Assembly: GCF_000381825.1 (NCBI RefSeq)
Contig: NZ_KB907128.1
Location: 62,001-126,000 of the forward strand
Length of the DNA: 64,000 nt
DNA from: Thioalkalivibrio sp. ALJT
Lineage (GTDB): Bacteria; Pseudomonadota; Gammaproteobacteria; Ectothiorhodospirales; Ectothiorhodospiraceae
Direction of reading: 5' to 3'
Below the pieces are notes generated by a model. It saw nothing but the letters and a program-made list of their open reading frames with translations, did not search any database and was not told where the DNA came from. The stretch's first letter is position 1. Every line of letters starts with the position of its first letter. Below are positions 39,784-51,780 of this stretch, one piece after another. The translations under genes were made by a program, and so were the position numbers.

Positions 39784-40140
39784 GTGGGTAATCGATCAAG
39801 ACTGCTGGTGTTGGGCATGCTGGCCGGGTACCTGCTGGCCGGCTGTGGCGGCGAGCGGGTCTCGCCGGTCACGCTGGAACAACTGGCGGCGTCCGCACCG
39901 GCCTTCAATGGCGAACTGGTGGAGACCGAAGGGGTCGTGAGGCGGTTCGAGGACCCGGAGCATTACTGGCTGGAAGACGACGCCATTAACCGCGTTGCGG
40001 TGACGCCGAAGTCGGCCGTGCGCGATCACGTTGGCGATAGCCTGCGTGTGGTCGGGCGTTTTTCCTACCACCCGGCGGAAGGCCGCCGGATCGAGATCGA
40101 CCCCGCGGCAACGGCCGCGCTGCGCGCCTCTGCGCGTTGA
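39784..40140 (+). CDS. Hypothetical lipoprotein
   Basis: 118 residues. The signal peptide ends in a lipobox (AGYLLAGC), then comes a ~90-residue beta-rich domain (LVETEGVVRRFEDPEHYWLE, VGDSLRVVGRFSYHP) that looks like a small OB-fold. The GTG at 39784 has AAAGGAG 8 bases upstream. The Rieske ferredoxin gene follows by 39 bp and may be co-transcribed. No family is recognised with certainty. Confidence 0.75.
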   Translation: MGNRSRLLVLGMLAGYLLAGCGGERVSPVTLEQLAASAPAFNGELVETEGVVRRFEDPEHYWLEDDAINRVAVTPKSAVRDHVGDSLRVVGRFSYHPAEGRRIEIDPAATAALRASAR

Positions 40141-40179
40141 ACGACCGGTTATCAAACGAGAATTGAAAGGCTGGTGCGC

Positions 40180-40503
40180 ATGTCGGAATGGATTGACGTC
40201 GCCCCGCTGGGGGACATCGAGGACGGTGATCATCGCCTGGTGGAGGCGGCGGATACCGAGATCGCCGTGTTTAACCTGGGTGGCGAGTACTTCGCGGTGG
40301 AGAACCTCTGTACGCATGAGGATGTGCCCATTGCCGATGGCGAGATCGACGTAGATGACTGTATCACCTGCCCGATGCATGAAGCCCAGTTTTGCCTGCG
40401 TACCGGCGCGGTGATGGCGCCGCCGGCGGAGGATCCGCTGACCCGGTTTCCGGTCCGTGTTGAGGGGGCCGTGGTCCAGGTGGGTGCGCAGCCGCTGGAC
40501 TGA
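40180..40503 (+). CDS. Rieske-type 2Fe-2S ferredoxin
   Basis: 107 residues. The Rieske ligands are in NLCTHEDVP (C-x-H) and CITCPMHEAQF (C-x2-H). The length and sequence resemble the ferredoxin component of non-heme iron dioxygenases (NirD/BphF-like), but no oxygenase gene is nearby, so the partner is unknown. The ATG at 40180 is preferred over an in-frame GTG at 40174 because GAAAGG lies 9 bases before it. Confidence 0.9.
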   Translation: MSEWIDVAPLGDIEDGDHRLVEAADTEIAVFNLGGEYFAVENLCTHEDVPIADGEIDVDDCITCPMHEAQFCLRTGAVMAPPAEDPLTRFPVRVEGAVVQVGAQPLD

Positions 40504-40514
40504 CAGCCGCCTAT

Positions 40515-40529
40515 GCCCCGGCCCGGGGC
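40515..40529. terminator. GC hairpin between convergent genes
   Basis: GCCCCG, 3-base loop, CGGGGC, 12 bases after the Rieske gene and 50 bp from the CysZ-like stop. There is no U-tract on either strand, so it is a weak bidirectional candidate. Confidence 0.3.
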
Positions 40530-40578
40530 CCGTGCTCCGCGTTGGGCGACCCCGCCGCATGCCCCCTGACGGTGTGCA

Positions 40579-41340
40579 TCACAGGGGATCGCCAGTGCCG
40601 CGACTTGGCTGACGCAGCTGGCGGCGAACGTGCAGGTGGGTGGCGCCAATGACCGCTGCGGGGACCAGCAGGAGATTGAGCAGCGGCACCATGGCCAGCA
40701 GCGTGGTGCCCGCACCAAAGGCCAGGGTCTCCAGCCGCCGGTGGCGCAGGGCCGCAAGCACCGTTGCAAAGTCCGGCCCGTCATTGGCCAGCGGCGGTTC
40801 CTGGAACTCCACCGCCAGTACCCAGCTGCCGAAGATGAACCAGGCGATCCCGGCCAGCAGGTTGAGCCCGGGTATCGCCGTGATCAGTAACACCGGGATG
40901 AACAGCAGCGCGTAATAGCCCGTTTTGCGCAGCGCCGTGATGCCGGCATGGCCCGTTTCCGCGAGGAAGGACCGTGCGGGGCGCTGTGGCGGGTAGCCGA
41001 GATGGCAGGCAGTGCGGTAGGCCAGCGGCCCCGCAAACGGGCTGGCGATGATCGCCGCGAGGGCGACTGCGGACACCGAGAACGCCACCAGCAGGGCCAG
41101 TGCGAACAGGGGCCACAGCAGCCAGGCCAGCCAGTCCCAGCCACCCGGGAGCCAGGTGGCCAGCAGCGCCTCGAAGCCGAACGCGGCCGCCGTGGCGAGG
41201 CCGATCACCACGGCGCTATTGATCAGCAGCGGGATGATGACCAGACCGCGCAGGGCCGGGTCGAACACACGCGAAAGGCCGCGAAACGGTGCCAGAAACG
41301 CGAACAGGGGGTTTGCGACCCCGGGCACTCGCTGCGCCAT
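40579..41340 (-). CDS. cysZ: CysZ-like (EI24 domain) inner-membrane protein
   Basis: 253 residues, the same length as E. coli CysZ. Several hydrophobic stretches are visible (GLVIIPLLINSAVVIGLATA, LAWLLWPLFALALLVAFSVS, YYALLFIPVLLITAIPGLNL, LLAMVPLLNLLLVPAAVIGA). CysZ takes up sulfate for cysteine synthesis. The start at 41340 (MAQRVPGVANPLF) is family-like; the longer open frame upstream is not coding. A DUF3185 gene ends 8 bp upstream. Confidence 0.82.
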   Translation of the reverse strand: MAQRVPGVANPLFAFLAPFRGLSRVFDPALRGLVIIPLLINSAVVIGLATAAAFGFEALLATWLPGGWDWLAWLLWPLFALALLVAFSVSAVALAAIIASPFAGPLAYRTACHLGYPPQRPARSFLAETGHAGITALRKTGYYALLFIPVLLITAIPGLNLLAGIAWFIFGSWVLAVEFQEPPLANDGPDFATVLAALRHRRLETLAFGAGTTLLAMVPLLNLLLVPAAVIGATHLHVRRQLRQPSRGTGDPL

Positions 41341-41348
41341 GGTTTGCT

Positions 41349-41558
41349 TCAGCGGCGGATACCGAAAACGGCCAGCAGCAATCCGACGACGGTCAGGACG
41401 CCACCCGCTATCAGATACCAGCGCGTCTCGTCGGTGTAACGCCCCGTGAATTCCCGGTGCAGCTCCTCGCCCACACTTCCGGTCGCGTTGTAGCCCATCA
41501 GCAGCAGGATGATCCCGCCGACCAGCAGGCCAATGCCGAGAATTCGCGTCCAGTGCAT
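41349..41558 (-). CDS. Small DUF3185-type membrane protein
   Basis: 69 residues with two membrane helices (ILGIGLLVGGIILLLMGY and WYLIAGGVLTVVGLLLAVFG) around a short polar loop (ATGSVGEELHREFTGRYTDE). This matches the DUF3185 pattern. It is immediately followed by the cysZ-like gene on the same strand, so the two are probably co-transcribed. Confidence 0.78.
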   Translation of the reverse strand: MHWTRILGIGLLVGGIILLLMGYNATGSVGEELHREFTGRYTDETRWYLIAGGVLTVVGLLLAVFGIRR

Positions 41559-41623
41559 GCAGTGTCCCTTTGTCGTGATCGCCCCTTCCGAATGTAGCAT
41601 CGGTCGCCGCCACGGGGGGCACG

Positions 41624-41690
41624 GCAGGAGCGGCCTCGGGATTGTCGATTCTGGCGTTGGCGCGGGCAGCACGGCCAGGGCCGCTCCTGC
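41624..41690. repeat. REP-like inverted repeat
   Basis: Perfect 12-bp arms GCAGGAGCGGCC (41624-41635) and GGCCGCTCCTGC (41679-41690) with a 43-base centre. It lies between the FGGY kinase end and the DUF3185 start, both on the minus strand. The GGAGC core recalls the REP units near 43.5 and 51.5 kb. Confidence 0.6.
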
Positions 41691-41714
41691 AAGGGCTTTC
41701 CCGGCGGGGGCGGG

Positions 41715-43010
41715 TCAGTCGGTGAAGCCGGGCTCCAGACCGACGCCAATCCGTGCCAGGCGGGCCGCACCACGGGCCGCGTCGTCGTCTGCGGCCGGGG
41801 ATACCGGCAGTCCCAGGACCCGGCTGCGGATGCGCGTCCATACGCGGTTCCGGGCACCGCCGCCAAGCGAGATCACACGTTCCACAGGCGGGGCGCCCAG
41901 CTCGGTCAGGCGCTGGTATCCGTCGCGTTCGATGCGGGCGATCCCCTCGAACAGCCCCTGCAGGAAGCGCGCGTCGTCCTCGGCCCGGGGGGTCAGGCGC
42001 GGCTGCAGTTCGGGGTCGTTGACCGGGAAGCGCTCGCCCGGGCGGGGCAGGGGCAGGTAGTCCAGCCCGCTGTCGGTCTCCGGGTCGATGGCGGCGCTCA
42101 GGCGGTGCAGGGCGGCATCGTCGAAATACTGGCGCAGCACGGCGCCGCCGCTGTTGGAGGCGCCGCCGACCAGCCAGCGCCCCAGCAGATGATGGCTGTA
42201 GATGCCCAGTTTCGGGGCGTAGACCGGTTCCGGCGCGAGTTGCTTGATCACCAGGGTCGAACCCAGGCTGGTGACACCGGTGCGGTCGTCGTCCACGCCT
42301 GCGGCCAGAAACCCCGCGATGCTGTCGGTCGTCCCCGCCACCACGCGGCAGGCCGGGTTCAGGTGCAGGGATTCCGCCATGCCGGGGTCCAGAGGACCGA
42401 GCACGGTTCCGGCAGGCACGACCGTCGGCAGCAGGGCCGCATCCGTCCCCAGGATGTCCTGCAGCCAGTCCGGCCAGCCGCCCCACAGCGCGTCGTAGCC
42501 CAGCTTCAGGGCGTTGTTTTCATCCATGCGATCAAAGCGGCCGCGCAGGCGCCCGGCGATCCAGTCCGCCTGGTGCAGCACGTGGCGTACCCGGGACAGA
42601 CCCTCGTGGCGGCGCAGCCAGAGCAGCTTGGCGGCCGAGGAACTGGGGCTGTGTACGGCGGATTCGGTCGGGGCGACCCCGGCCAGCACCGACTGCATGT
42701 CCGTGGCACGGGCATCGTTGTACATCAGTGCCGGATGGGTGGGCCGGCCCTCGTGATCCACGCGCAGCAGTGTGGCAGAGGTGCCGTCCACCGCGATGGC
42801 TGCGGGTGCCCCGTGCAGCCACCCGGCAGCCTCGCGCAGCAGATCGCGTACATGGCCCCACCACAGCATCGGGTCCTGTTCCGCGTGGCCTTCGGCCGCG
42901 CCAGCGGCTGCCGGCAGCGCGCGCCGGGCCGTATGGAGGTGGCGCCCGTCCGGATCCAGCAGGGCCAGACGGATGCCGGAGGTGCCGAGGTCGAGGCCGA
43001 GCGCGTACAT
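41715..43010 (-). CDS. FGGY-family carbohydrate kinase
   Basis: 431 residues, shorter than typical xylulokinase (~480). The N-terminal phosphate-binding loop is ALGLDLGTSGIRLALLD, and the FGGY-type C-terminal domain includes VVAGTTDSIAGFLAAGV, TSLGSTLVIKQL and VISLGGGARNRVW. It phosphorylates a sugar or polyol with ATP; the substrate (e.g. ribulose or xylulose) cannot be assigned from motifs. It is followed by a REP-like repeat; queF lies 10 bp upstream on the same strand. Confidence 0.88.
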   Translation of the reverse strand: MYALGLDLGTSGIRLALLDPDGRHLHTARRALPAAAGAAEGHAEQDPMLWWGHVRDLLREAAGWLHGAPAAIAVDGTSATLLRVDHEGRPTHPALMYNDARATDMQSVLAGVAPTESAVHSPSSSAAKLLWLRRHEGLSRVRHVLHQADWIAGRLRGRFDRMDENNALKLGYDALWGGWPDWLQDILGTDAALLPTVVPAGTVLGPLDPGMAESLHLNPACRVVAGTTDSIAGFLAAGVDDDRTGVTSLGSTLVIKQLAPEPVYAPKLGIYSHHLLGRWLVGGASNSGGAVLRQYFDDAALHRLSAAIDPETDSGLDYLPLPRPGERFPVNDPELQPRLTPRAEDDARFLQGLFEGIARIERDGYQRLTELGAPPVERVISLGGGARNRVWTRIRSRVLGLPVSPAADDDAARGAARLARIGVGLEPGFTD

Positions 43011-43020
43011 CGCAGTGGCG

Positions 43021-43443
43021 TCAGCCGTTCATGTCCAGCGGGCTGCGGGCCGGAGCGGGCAGCTGGACCGGCGCCGGCGGATTCCAGCCCGGCTTGCGGT
43101 GTTCCGCCACCACGCTCGTGTAGATCCCGCCGCGCACGTTGAAATACGCCGTCAGACGCATGTAGCGCGGGTCGGTTGCCGCCACCAGGTCGGCCAGGAT
43201 GCGGTTGGTGACCGCCTCGTGGAAGGCGCCTTCCTCGCGAAACGACCAGATGTAGGTCTTCAGCGATTTCAGTTCCACGCATTTCTGATCCGCCACATAT
43301 TGCAGGTGCAGTTCGGCGAAGTCCGGCTGGCCGGTGGCGGGACACAGGCAGGTGAATTCCGGAATGCGCATGTAGATCGCGTAGTCGTTCTCCGGTGCCG
43401 GATTGTCGAAGGTTTCCAGGGTCTTGCTCGGCTGGCTTGGCAT
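43021..43443 (-). CDS. queF: NADPH-dependent preQ0 reductase QueF (type I)
   Basis: 140 residues, the short unimodular YkvM type. It reduces 7-cyano-7-deazaguanine to preQ1 in queuosine synthesis. The catalytic Cys is in [16 protein letters not shown], and the QueF motif is [13 protein letters not shown]. The start at 43443 gives the family length. It may be co-transcribed with the FGGY kinase gene 10 bp downstream; there is no functional link. Confidence 0.95.
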   Translation of the reverse strand: MPSQPSKTLETFDNPAPENDYAIYMRIPEFTCLCPATGQPDFAELHLQYVADQKCVELKSLKTYIWSFREEGAFHEAVTNRILADLVAATDPRYMRLTAYFNVRGGIYTSVVAEHRKPGWNPPAPVQLPAPARSPLDMNG

Positions 43444-43485
43444 GTCGCGTTCTCTTTCGTGGATGAATGACTCGCGCTGACCCTG

Positions 43486-43570
43486 CCCCGTAGGAGCCTG
43501 CTTGCAGGCGAAGGCCCTGCCAAAGTCGGACATGTGCAGGGGCCTCGCCTGCAAGCAGGCTCCTACGGGG
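43486..43570. repeat. REP-like inverted pair between queF and smc
   Basis: Two 26-bp arms, 43486-43511 and 43545-43570, are perfect inverted copies of a unit with core TAGGAGCCTGCTTGCAGGCG, itself containing the small palindrome GCCTGC-TT-GCAGGC. The spacer is 33 bases. It sits between divergently transcribed genes, inside their shared upstream region. Related units occur at 50654, 51474 and 51690. Confidence 0.85.
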
Positions 43571-43662
43571 GCAGAGGACAGGTGTTCGGGGGCAGGGCAC
43601 GGTCGGGTTGTAAGCGTGTACCATTCTAACCCCGAGATTCCTGACCGCGGATAGCGCCGAAC

Positions 43663-46600
43663 GTGCGACTCGCCCGAATCAAACTGGCTGGCTTCAAGTC
43701 GTTTGTCGACCCGACCACCCTCGTGCTCCCCGGCAACCGGGTGGGCGTGGTCGGGCCGAATGGCTGTGGCAAGTCCAACACCATCGACGCGGTGCGCTGG
43801 GTGATGGGCGAATCCTCGGCCAAGCATCTGCGCGGCGACTCCAGCGAGGACGTGATCTTCAACGGTTCCTCCAGTCGCAAGCCGGTGGGGCAGGCCTCCA
43901 TCGAACTCGTCTTCGACAATTCCGACGGCCGCCTGGGGGGCGAGTACAGCGGCTATGGCGAGATCGCCGTCAAACGCGCGCTGACCCGCGACGGCCAGTC
44001 CAAGTACTTCCTCAATGGCCAGCGCGCCCGCAAGCGCGACGTGGTGGACCTGTTCCTTGGCACCGGCCTGGGGCCGCGCAGCTACGCCATCATCGAGCAG
44101 GGCATGATCGCGCGCCTGATCGAGGCGCGGCCGGAAGAGCTGCGCGTGTATCTGGAGGAGGCCGCCGGCATCTCAAAATACAAGGAACGCCGGCGCGAGA
44201 CCGAAAACCGCGTGCGCCACACCCGCGAGAACCTGGAACGCCTGGACGACGTGCGCGGGGAGGTGGCCAAGCAGGCCGAGCGCCTGAATCGCCAGGCCGC
44301 GACCGCCGAGCGTTACCAGACGCTGGCGGCCGAGCGCCGGCGCAAGCGCGCCGAGGCCATCCTGCTGCGCCTGCAGGCACAGGAACGGGAGATGGAGTCC
44401 GGCCGCAGCCGGTTGCATGACGCCGAGACCGCACTGGCCGCAACCCAGGCCGAGGCGCAGAAGGCGCAAACGGGTACCGAGCAGGCGCGCCAGCAGCGGG
44501 TGGACCTGGAGGCCGCCACGACGCAGGCACAGAGCGCCTATTACGACCGTGCCGCGGAAGTCTCGCGCCTGGAGCAGTCCATCCGCCACGCCGAGGATGA
44601 ACTGGCGCGCGAGCAGGCCGAACTGCGCCAGCTGGACACTCGCATCGAGGCCGCTGCCGGCGAGTATCAGGCGGTGGAGGCGCGCATCGCCCAGGCCGAG
44701 CAGGAAAGCGCGCAGTGTCAGCAGGCCGCTGCGAGCGCCGAAACCGAGCGCGAACGCCTGGAGGCCGCTGCCGAGCAGGCCGAAAGCGGATATCAGACCG
44801 CGCGCGAGGCACTCACCGAATGGGAACGGTCGCTGGCCGAACCACGCCAGAACGCCCAGCTCGCGCGTTCGCGCATGGACAGTGCGGAACACCTGCTCAA
44901 GCGCGTGGGACAGCGCCGGGAGCGTCTCGAGGCCGAGCGCGCAGCCCTGCCCCAGACCCACCCGGGCACCGAGGCGGACCGCCTGGATACGGAACTGACC
45001 GGCCTGCGCGAACGGCGGCAGACGCTGCAGGGCGACCGTGACCAGCAGCAAACCGCGCTGGCAGAGCTGGAACAGGCGCAGCGCGAGGAACAGGAGCGCC
45101 TGCATGCCACCGAACGCGAGGCGCGCGAAATCGCCGGCCGGCTGGCGGGTCTGGAGGACTTCGCCGGCGAGGATGACCCGCAGGAGACGCGGGCCCGGCG
45201 CGAGGCCTGGGCGCGTGAACACGGGCTGGACCTGTCGCGTCCGCTGGTGCAGCAACTGGAGGTGGCCGAGGGCTGGGATACCGCGGTCGAAATGGTGCTC
45301 GGCGCCTGGCTGGAGGCCGCCGTTACCGAGCGGCCGGAGGCGGCCCCGGATCTGCCCGCGGCGATGTTGCGCCTGGTCGGCACGGAGGCACTACCCACGG
45401 CGCCGCCCGCAACCGGCAGTCTGGCCGCGTGCGTACAAGGTTCGCCGGTCGTCACCGCCTGGCTGGCCGCAGTGCATTGTGCGGAGGATCTGGATGCCGC
45501 GCGGGCACAGGTGGCAACGCTGGGGCCGGGCGAGAGCGTGATCACGCCCGATGGCACCTGGCTGGGACCGGGCTGGGTTGCACATCGTACGCTGGAGGGC
45601 GGGGCCAGTGGTGCCGTCGCGCGCGTGCGCCTGGCGCGCGAGCTGCGTGAACGCCAGGAAGAACTGGCCACCCGGGTGAATCAGCTACAGGCGGCACTGG
45701 ACGAGCGCAACGAGGTGATCGCCGCCACCCGTGCCCGGCGCGAGGCACTGGACGCGCAGATCCGCGAACAGCAGGCGCAGATCGACGATCGCGAACGCCG
45801 TGTGCAGCGTTTGCGCGACCAGGCACGGCAGCTGGAACAGCAGCAGGAGCGCATCGACCGCGATGCCGGCGAGCTGGACGAGGAGGCCGCGCGTGCCCGA
45901 GAACAGTTCGGAGCCGCGGAGGCCGAGCGCAATGAGGCGCTGGCGCGCATCGAGACCCTGGAGGCCGATCGCGCCGCGCTGGAGGCCCGGGTCGAGGCGG
46001 CCCGCAGCGCCCAGTCCGAGGCCCGCGATGCACTGCGCACGGCGCGTGACGCGGCGAACCAGGCACGCATGGCCGAACAGGAGGCGCGCCACCGCCTCGA
46101 GCGCGAACATCATGAGCGCGAGCGCCTGGAACGTCAGCGCGAGGATGATGCCCAGCGGCGCGCACGTCTGGCGCAGGGGCTGGGCGAGCGTCAGGGGCCG
46201 CTGGAGCAGTGGCGCGTGGATCTGCAGACCGCCGCAGAGCAGCGCCAGGAGGCGGAGGCGCGTCTGACCCGAGCGCGCGCCGATCTGGAGGCCTGCGATG
46301 CGCGCTTGCGCGACCTGGCCGGGACCAGCAGCGAGCTTGGCAACCGTGTGGAGGGACAGCGTGCCGCCTGCGAGGAGCTGCGCCTGGACCTGCGCGAGCG
46401 TTCCGTGCAGATTGAGCAGTTGAAGTCGCAGTTCCAGGAATCCGGCTTTGCCAGCGAGGCGCTGGCCCCGGAGCTACCGGAGGATGCCAGCGTCCCGGCC
46501 TGGGAACAGGCGATTGGAGAACTGGATCGCAAGATCGAGAAGCTGGGGCCTATTAACCTGGCAGCGATCGACGAGGCGCGTAGTCTGGAAGAGCGTTCGC

Positions 46601-47157
46601 GTTATCTTGAAGAACAGCACGCCGACCTGATCGAAGCGCTGGAGACACTGGAGGCGGCGATGCAACGCATCGACCGCGAAACCCGGGCCCTGTTCAAGCA
46701 GACCTTCGACCAGGTCAACGCCGGGCTGGGGCACAAGTTCCAGCGTCTGTTCGGCGGCGGGGAGGCGCGCCTGGAAATGACGGGCGACGATCTGCTGGAT
46801 ACCGGCGTCACCATCATGGCGCGCCCGCCCGGCAAGCGCCTCTCCACCATCCATTTGATGTCCGGTGGGGAGAAGGCGCTGACGGCATCGGCCCTGGTGT
46901 TTGCAATCTTCGAGCTGAACCCGGCGCCGTTCTGCATGCTGGACGAGGTGGATGCGCCGCTGGACGAGGCCAACGTGGGTCGCTTCTGTGACCTGTTGCG
47001 CGAGATGTCGGAGCAGATCCAGTTCATCTTCATTACCCACAACAAGGCCACCATGGCGATGGCCGAGCAACTCATAGGCGTTACCATGCACGAGCCGGGC
47101 GTGTCGCGCCTGGTCAGCGTGGATATCGACGAGGCCGTGGAGCTCGCTGAGGCCTGA
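43663..47157 (+). CDS. smc: Chromosome segregation ATPase SMC
   Basis: 1164 residues. The N-terminal Walker A is [20 protein letters not shown]; long coiled coils (~170-490 and ~670-1000) flank a hinge (around [20 protein letters not shown]); the C-terminal signature is [20 protein letters not shown] and Walker [17 protein letters not shown]. It works as a dimer in condensin with ScpA/ScpB. The GTG start is supported by the family N-terminus [17 protein letters not shown], despite a weak RBS. The order smc-zipA-ligA is conserved in gammaproteobacteria. Confidence 0.97.
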   Translation: MRLARIKLAGFKSFVDPTTLVLPGNRVGVVGPNGCGKSNTIDAVRWVMGESSAKHLRGDSSEDVIFNGSSSRKPVGQASIELVFDNSDGRLGGEYSGYGEIAVKRALTRDGQSKYFLNGQRARKRDVVDLFLGTGLGPRSYAIIEQGMIARLIEARPEELRVYLEEAAGISKYKERRRETENRVRHTRENLERLDDVRGEVAKQAERLNRQAATAERYQTLAAERRRKRAEAILLRLQAQEREMESGRSRLHDAETALAATQAEAQKAQTGTEQARQQRVDLEAATTQAQSAYYDRAAEVSRLEQSIRHAEDELAREQAELRQLDTRIEAAAGEYQAVEARIAQAEQESAQCQQAAASAETERERLEAAAEQAESGYQTAREALTEWERSLAEPRQNAQLARSRMDSAEHLLKRVGQRRERLEAERAALPQTHPGTEADRLDTELTGLRERRQTLQGDRDQQQTALAELEQAQREEQERLHATEREAREIAGRLAGLEDFAGEDDPQETRARREAWAREHGLDLSRPLVQQLEVAEGWDTAVEMVLGAWLEAAVTERPEAAPDLPAAMLRLVGTEALPTAPPATGSLAACVQGSPVVTAWLAAVHCAEDLDAARAQVATLGPGESVITPDGTWLGPGWVAHRTLEGGASGAVARVRLARELRERQEELATRVNQLQAALDERNEVIAATRARREALDAQIREQQAQIDDRERRVQRLRDQARQLEQQQERIDRDAGELDEEAARAREQFGAAEAERNEALARIETLEADRAALEARVEAARSAQSEARDALRTARDAANQARMAEQEARHRLEREHHERERLERQREDDAQRRARLAQGLGERQGPLEQWRVDLQTAAEQRQEAEARLTRARADLEACDARLRDLAGTSSELGNRVEGQRAACEELRLDLRERSVQIEQLKSQFQESGFASEALAPELPEDASVPAWEQAIGELDRKIEKLGPINLAAIDEARSLEERSRYLEEQHADLIEALETLEAAMQRIDRETRALFKQTFDQVNAGLGHKFQRLFGGGEARLEMTGDDLLDTGVTIMARPPGKRLSTIHLMSGGEKALTASALVFAIFELNPAPFCMLDEVDAPLDEANVGRFCDLLREMSEQIQFIFITHNKATMAMAEQLIGVTMHEPGVSRLVSVDIDEAVELAEA

Positions 47158-47277
47158 ATGCCTCCCGGGCGCGCGGACCCGTGGACCACCCGACGGCAAT
47201 CTTCGGGGCTGGCAAAGCGGGGGGCCGCATGGCCCGGAGACCCTGCGGCATAACACTGCAATTAAACGAGGTATTGC

Positions 47278-50615
<3,338 letters not shown>

Positions 50616-50653
50616 GCATCCCGGCGGATACCGCGCTCCAGTGCGGGCAGGGG

Positions 50654-50681
50654 CTTCGCCTGCAAGCAGGTTCTTACGGGG
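50654..50681. repeat. Single diverged REP-like unit over the aat stop
   Basis: Matches one arm of the 43.5-kb pair with changes (TCGCCTGCAAGCAGG then TTCTTACGGGG). It lies between convergent ligA and aat, and its TTACGG part supplies the TAA stop of aat on the minus strand. Confidence 0.65.
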
Positions 50682-51429
50682 TGGTTTGCCAGTCGGGATC
50701 GAGGGGACTCAGGGCCGGATCGGTGTGCCAGGGGCCGGGGATGGCGGGGGCATGGGCAATGTCGCGGATGCGGGTGATGAACTCGCGTCGGGGGAGGGTG
50801 ATAGAGCCGAGGCTGCGCAGGTGTTCGGTCTCCATCTGGACGTCTACCAGGGGCCAGGCCCAGGCGACCAGGTGCCGGCTGAGCCAGGCCAGCGCGATCT
50901 TGGAGGCGTCGCGCTCGCGGGAGAACATCGATTCGCCGCAAAACAGCCGTCCCACGGCTACGCCGTAGAGCCCGCCGATCAGGCGCGGGCCGTCCCAGAC
51001 CTCCACCGAATGTGCGTGTCCGGAGCGGTGCAGGGCGATGTAGGCCTGTTGCATGCTGGTGGTGATCCAGGTGCCGTCGGCGTAGTCGCGCGGTGCGGCG
51101 CAGGCGTGGATGACGGCCTCGAAGGCGCGATCGAAGCTGACGGTGTAGCCGCGATTGCGCAGGGTCTTCCTCAGGCTGCGGCGTAGTCGAAAATGGCGCG
51201 GTTCCAGTACCGCGCGCGGGTCCGGGCTCCACCACAGGATCGGCTGCCCGGCCTCGAACCAGGGAAACACGCCGGAGCGGTAGGCATTCAGCAGCCGCGG
51301 CACCGAGAGATCGCCCCCGGCGGCCAGCAAGCCGTTCGGCTCGACCAGGGCATGCGCCGGGTCCGGGAAAGGGGCCTCCGGGTGTTCCGGGTCCAGCCAG
51401 GGCAGCGTGATCTGCGGACCGGAACTCAC
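50674..51429 (-). CDS. aat: Leucyl/phenylalanyl-tRNA-protein transferase
   Basis: 251 residues. It adds Leu or Phe to N-terminal Lys/Arg for the N-end rule pathway. Motifs: [60 protein letters not shown] and [15 protein letters not shown]. The GTG at 51429 has GGAGG 6 bases upstream and gives a normal N-terminus; the longer frame reads through a REP element. A FemAB/GNAT-like gene is upstream, a common pairing. Confidence 0.95.
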   Translation of the reverse strand: MSSGPQITLPWLDPEHPEAPFPDPAHALVEPNGLLAAGGDLSVPRLLNAYRSGVFPWFEAGQPILWWSPDPRAVLEPRHFRLRRSLRKTLRNRGYTVSFDRAFEAVIHACAAPRDYADGTWITTSMQQAYIALHRSGHAHSVEVWDGPRLIGGLYGVAVGRLFCGESMFSRERDASKIALAWLSRHLVAWAWPLVDVQMETEHLRSLGSITLPRREFITRIRDIAHAPAIPGPWHTDPALSPLDPDWQTTP

Positions 51430-51473
51430 GGCGTACCTCCTTTGGGTGCGCGCGATGGGAGACCCGGGTTCCT

Positions 51474-51555
51474 TAGGAGCCTGCTTGCAGGCGAATGGCC
51501 TGTGGCAGAGCCCCGCGCGGGCAGGGACTTCGCGGGCAAGCCCGCTCCCACGGGG
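51474..51555. repeat. REP-like doublet, copy A
   Basis: Two facing units: TAGGAGCCTGCTTGCAGGCG at 51474-51493, and an inverted relative (TCGCGGGCAAGCCCGCTCCC) at 51530-51549 plus flank. The second is a variant of the same hairpin plan with GCGGGC-AA-GCCCGC instead of GCCTGC-TT-GCAGGC. It is nearly identical over ~78 bases to copy B at 51690. It fills the aat upstream gap. Confidence 0.8.
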
Positions 51556-51619
51556 TGGTCGGGGGTCCTTGCGGGTGCCCATGGTGTGACGATGGTTAGG
51601 GATGTCGTCGAGGTCTGGA

Positions 51620-51653
51620 GATCCCGGCTCTGCGCTGCGCTGCGGCCGGGATG
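51620..51653. repeat. Short palindromic element between REP doublets
   Basis: Arms ATCCCGGC (51621-51628) and GCCGGGAT (51645-51652) around a GC-rich loop with a repeated TGCGC. It is a further intergenic hairpin, different from the neighbouring REP units. Confidence 0.5.
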
Positions 51654-51689
51654 ACCAAAACCCGGGCCCCGGTGGGTGGCCAAGCCGTG

Positions 51690-51770
51690 TAGGAGCCTGC
51701 TTGCAGGCGAATGGCCTGTGGTGGAGCCCCGCGCGGGCAGGGACTTCGCGGGCAAGCCCGCTCCCACAGG
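51690..51770. repeat. REP-like doublet, copy B
   Basis: The same two facing units as copy A, in the same orientation 216 bp downstream, with few differences in ~78 bases (CAGAG replaced by TGGAG in the spacer). It ends 11 bp before the stop of the FemAB-like gene, so it lies in that gene's 3' flank and aat's 5' flank. Confidence 0.8.
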
Positions 51771-51780
51771 CGGGTGGCGG

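Noticed and set aside
51474-51770. Repeats as a CRISPR array
   Set aside because: Only two doublets, each an inverted pair, no regular short spacers and no cas genes.
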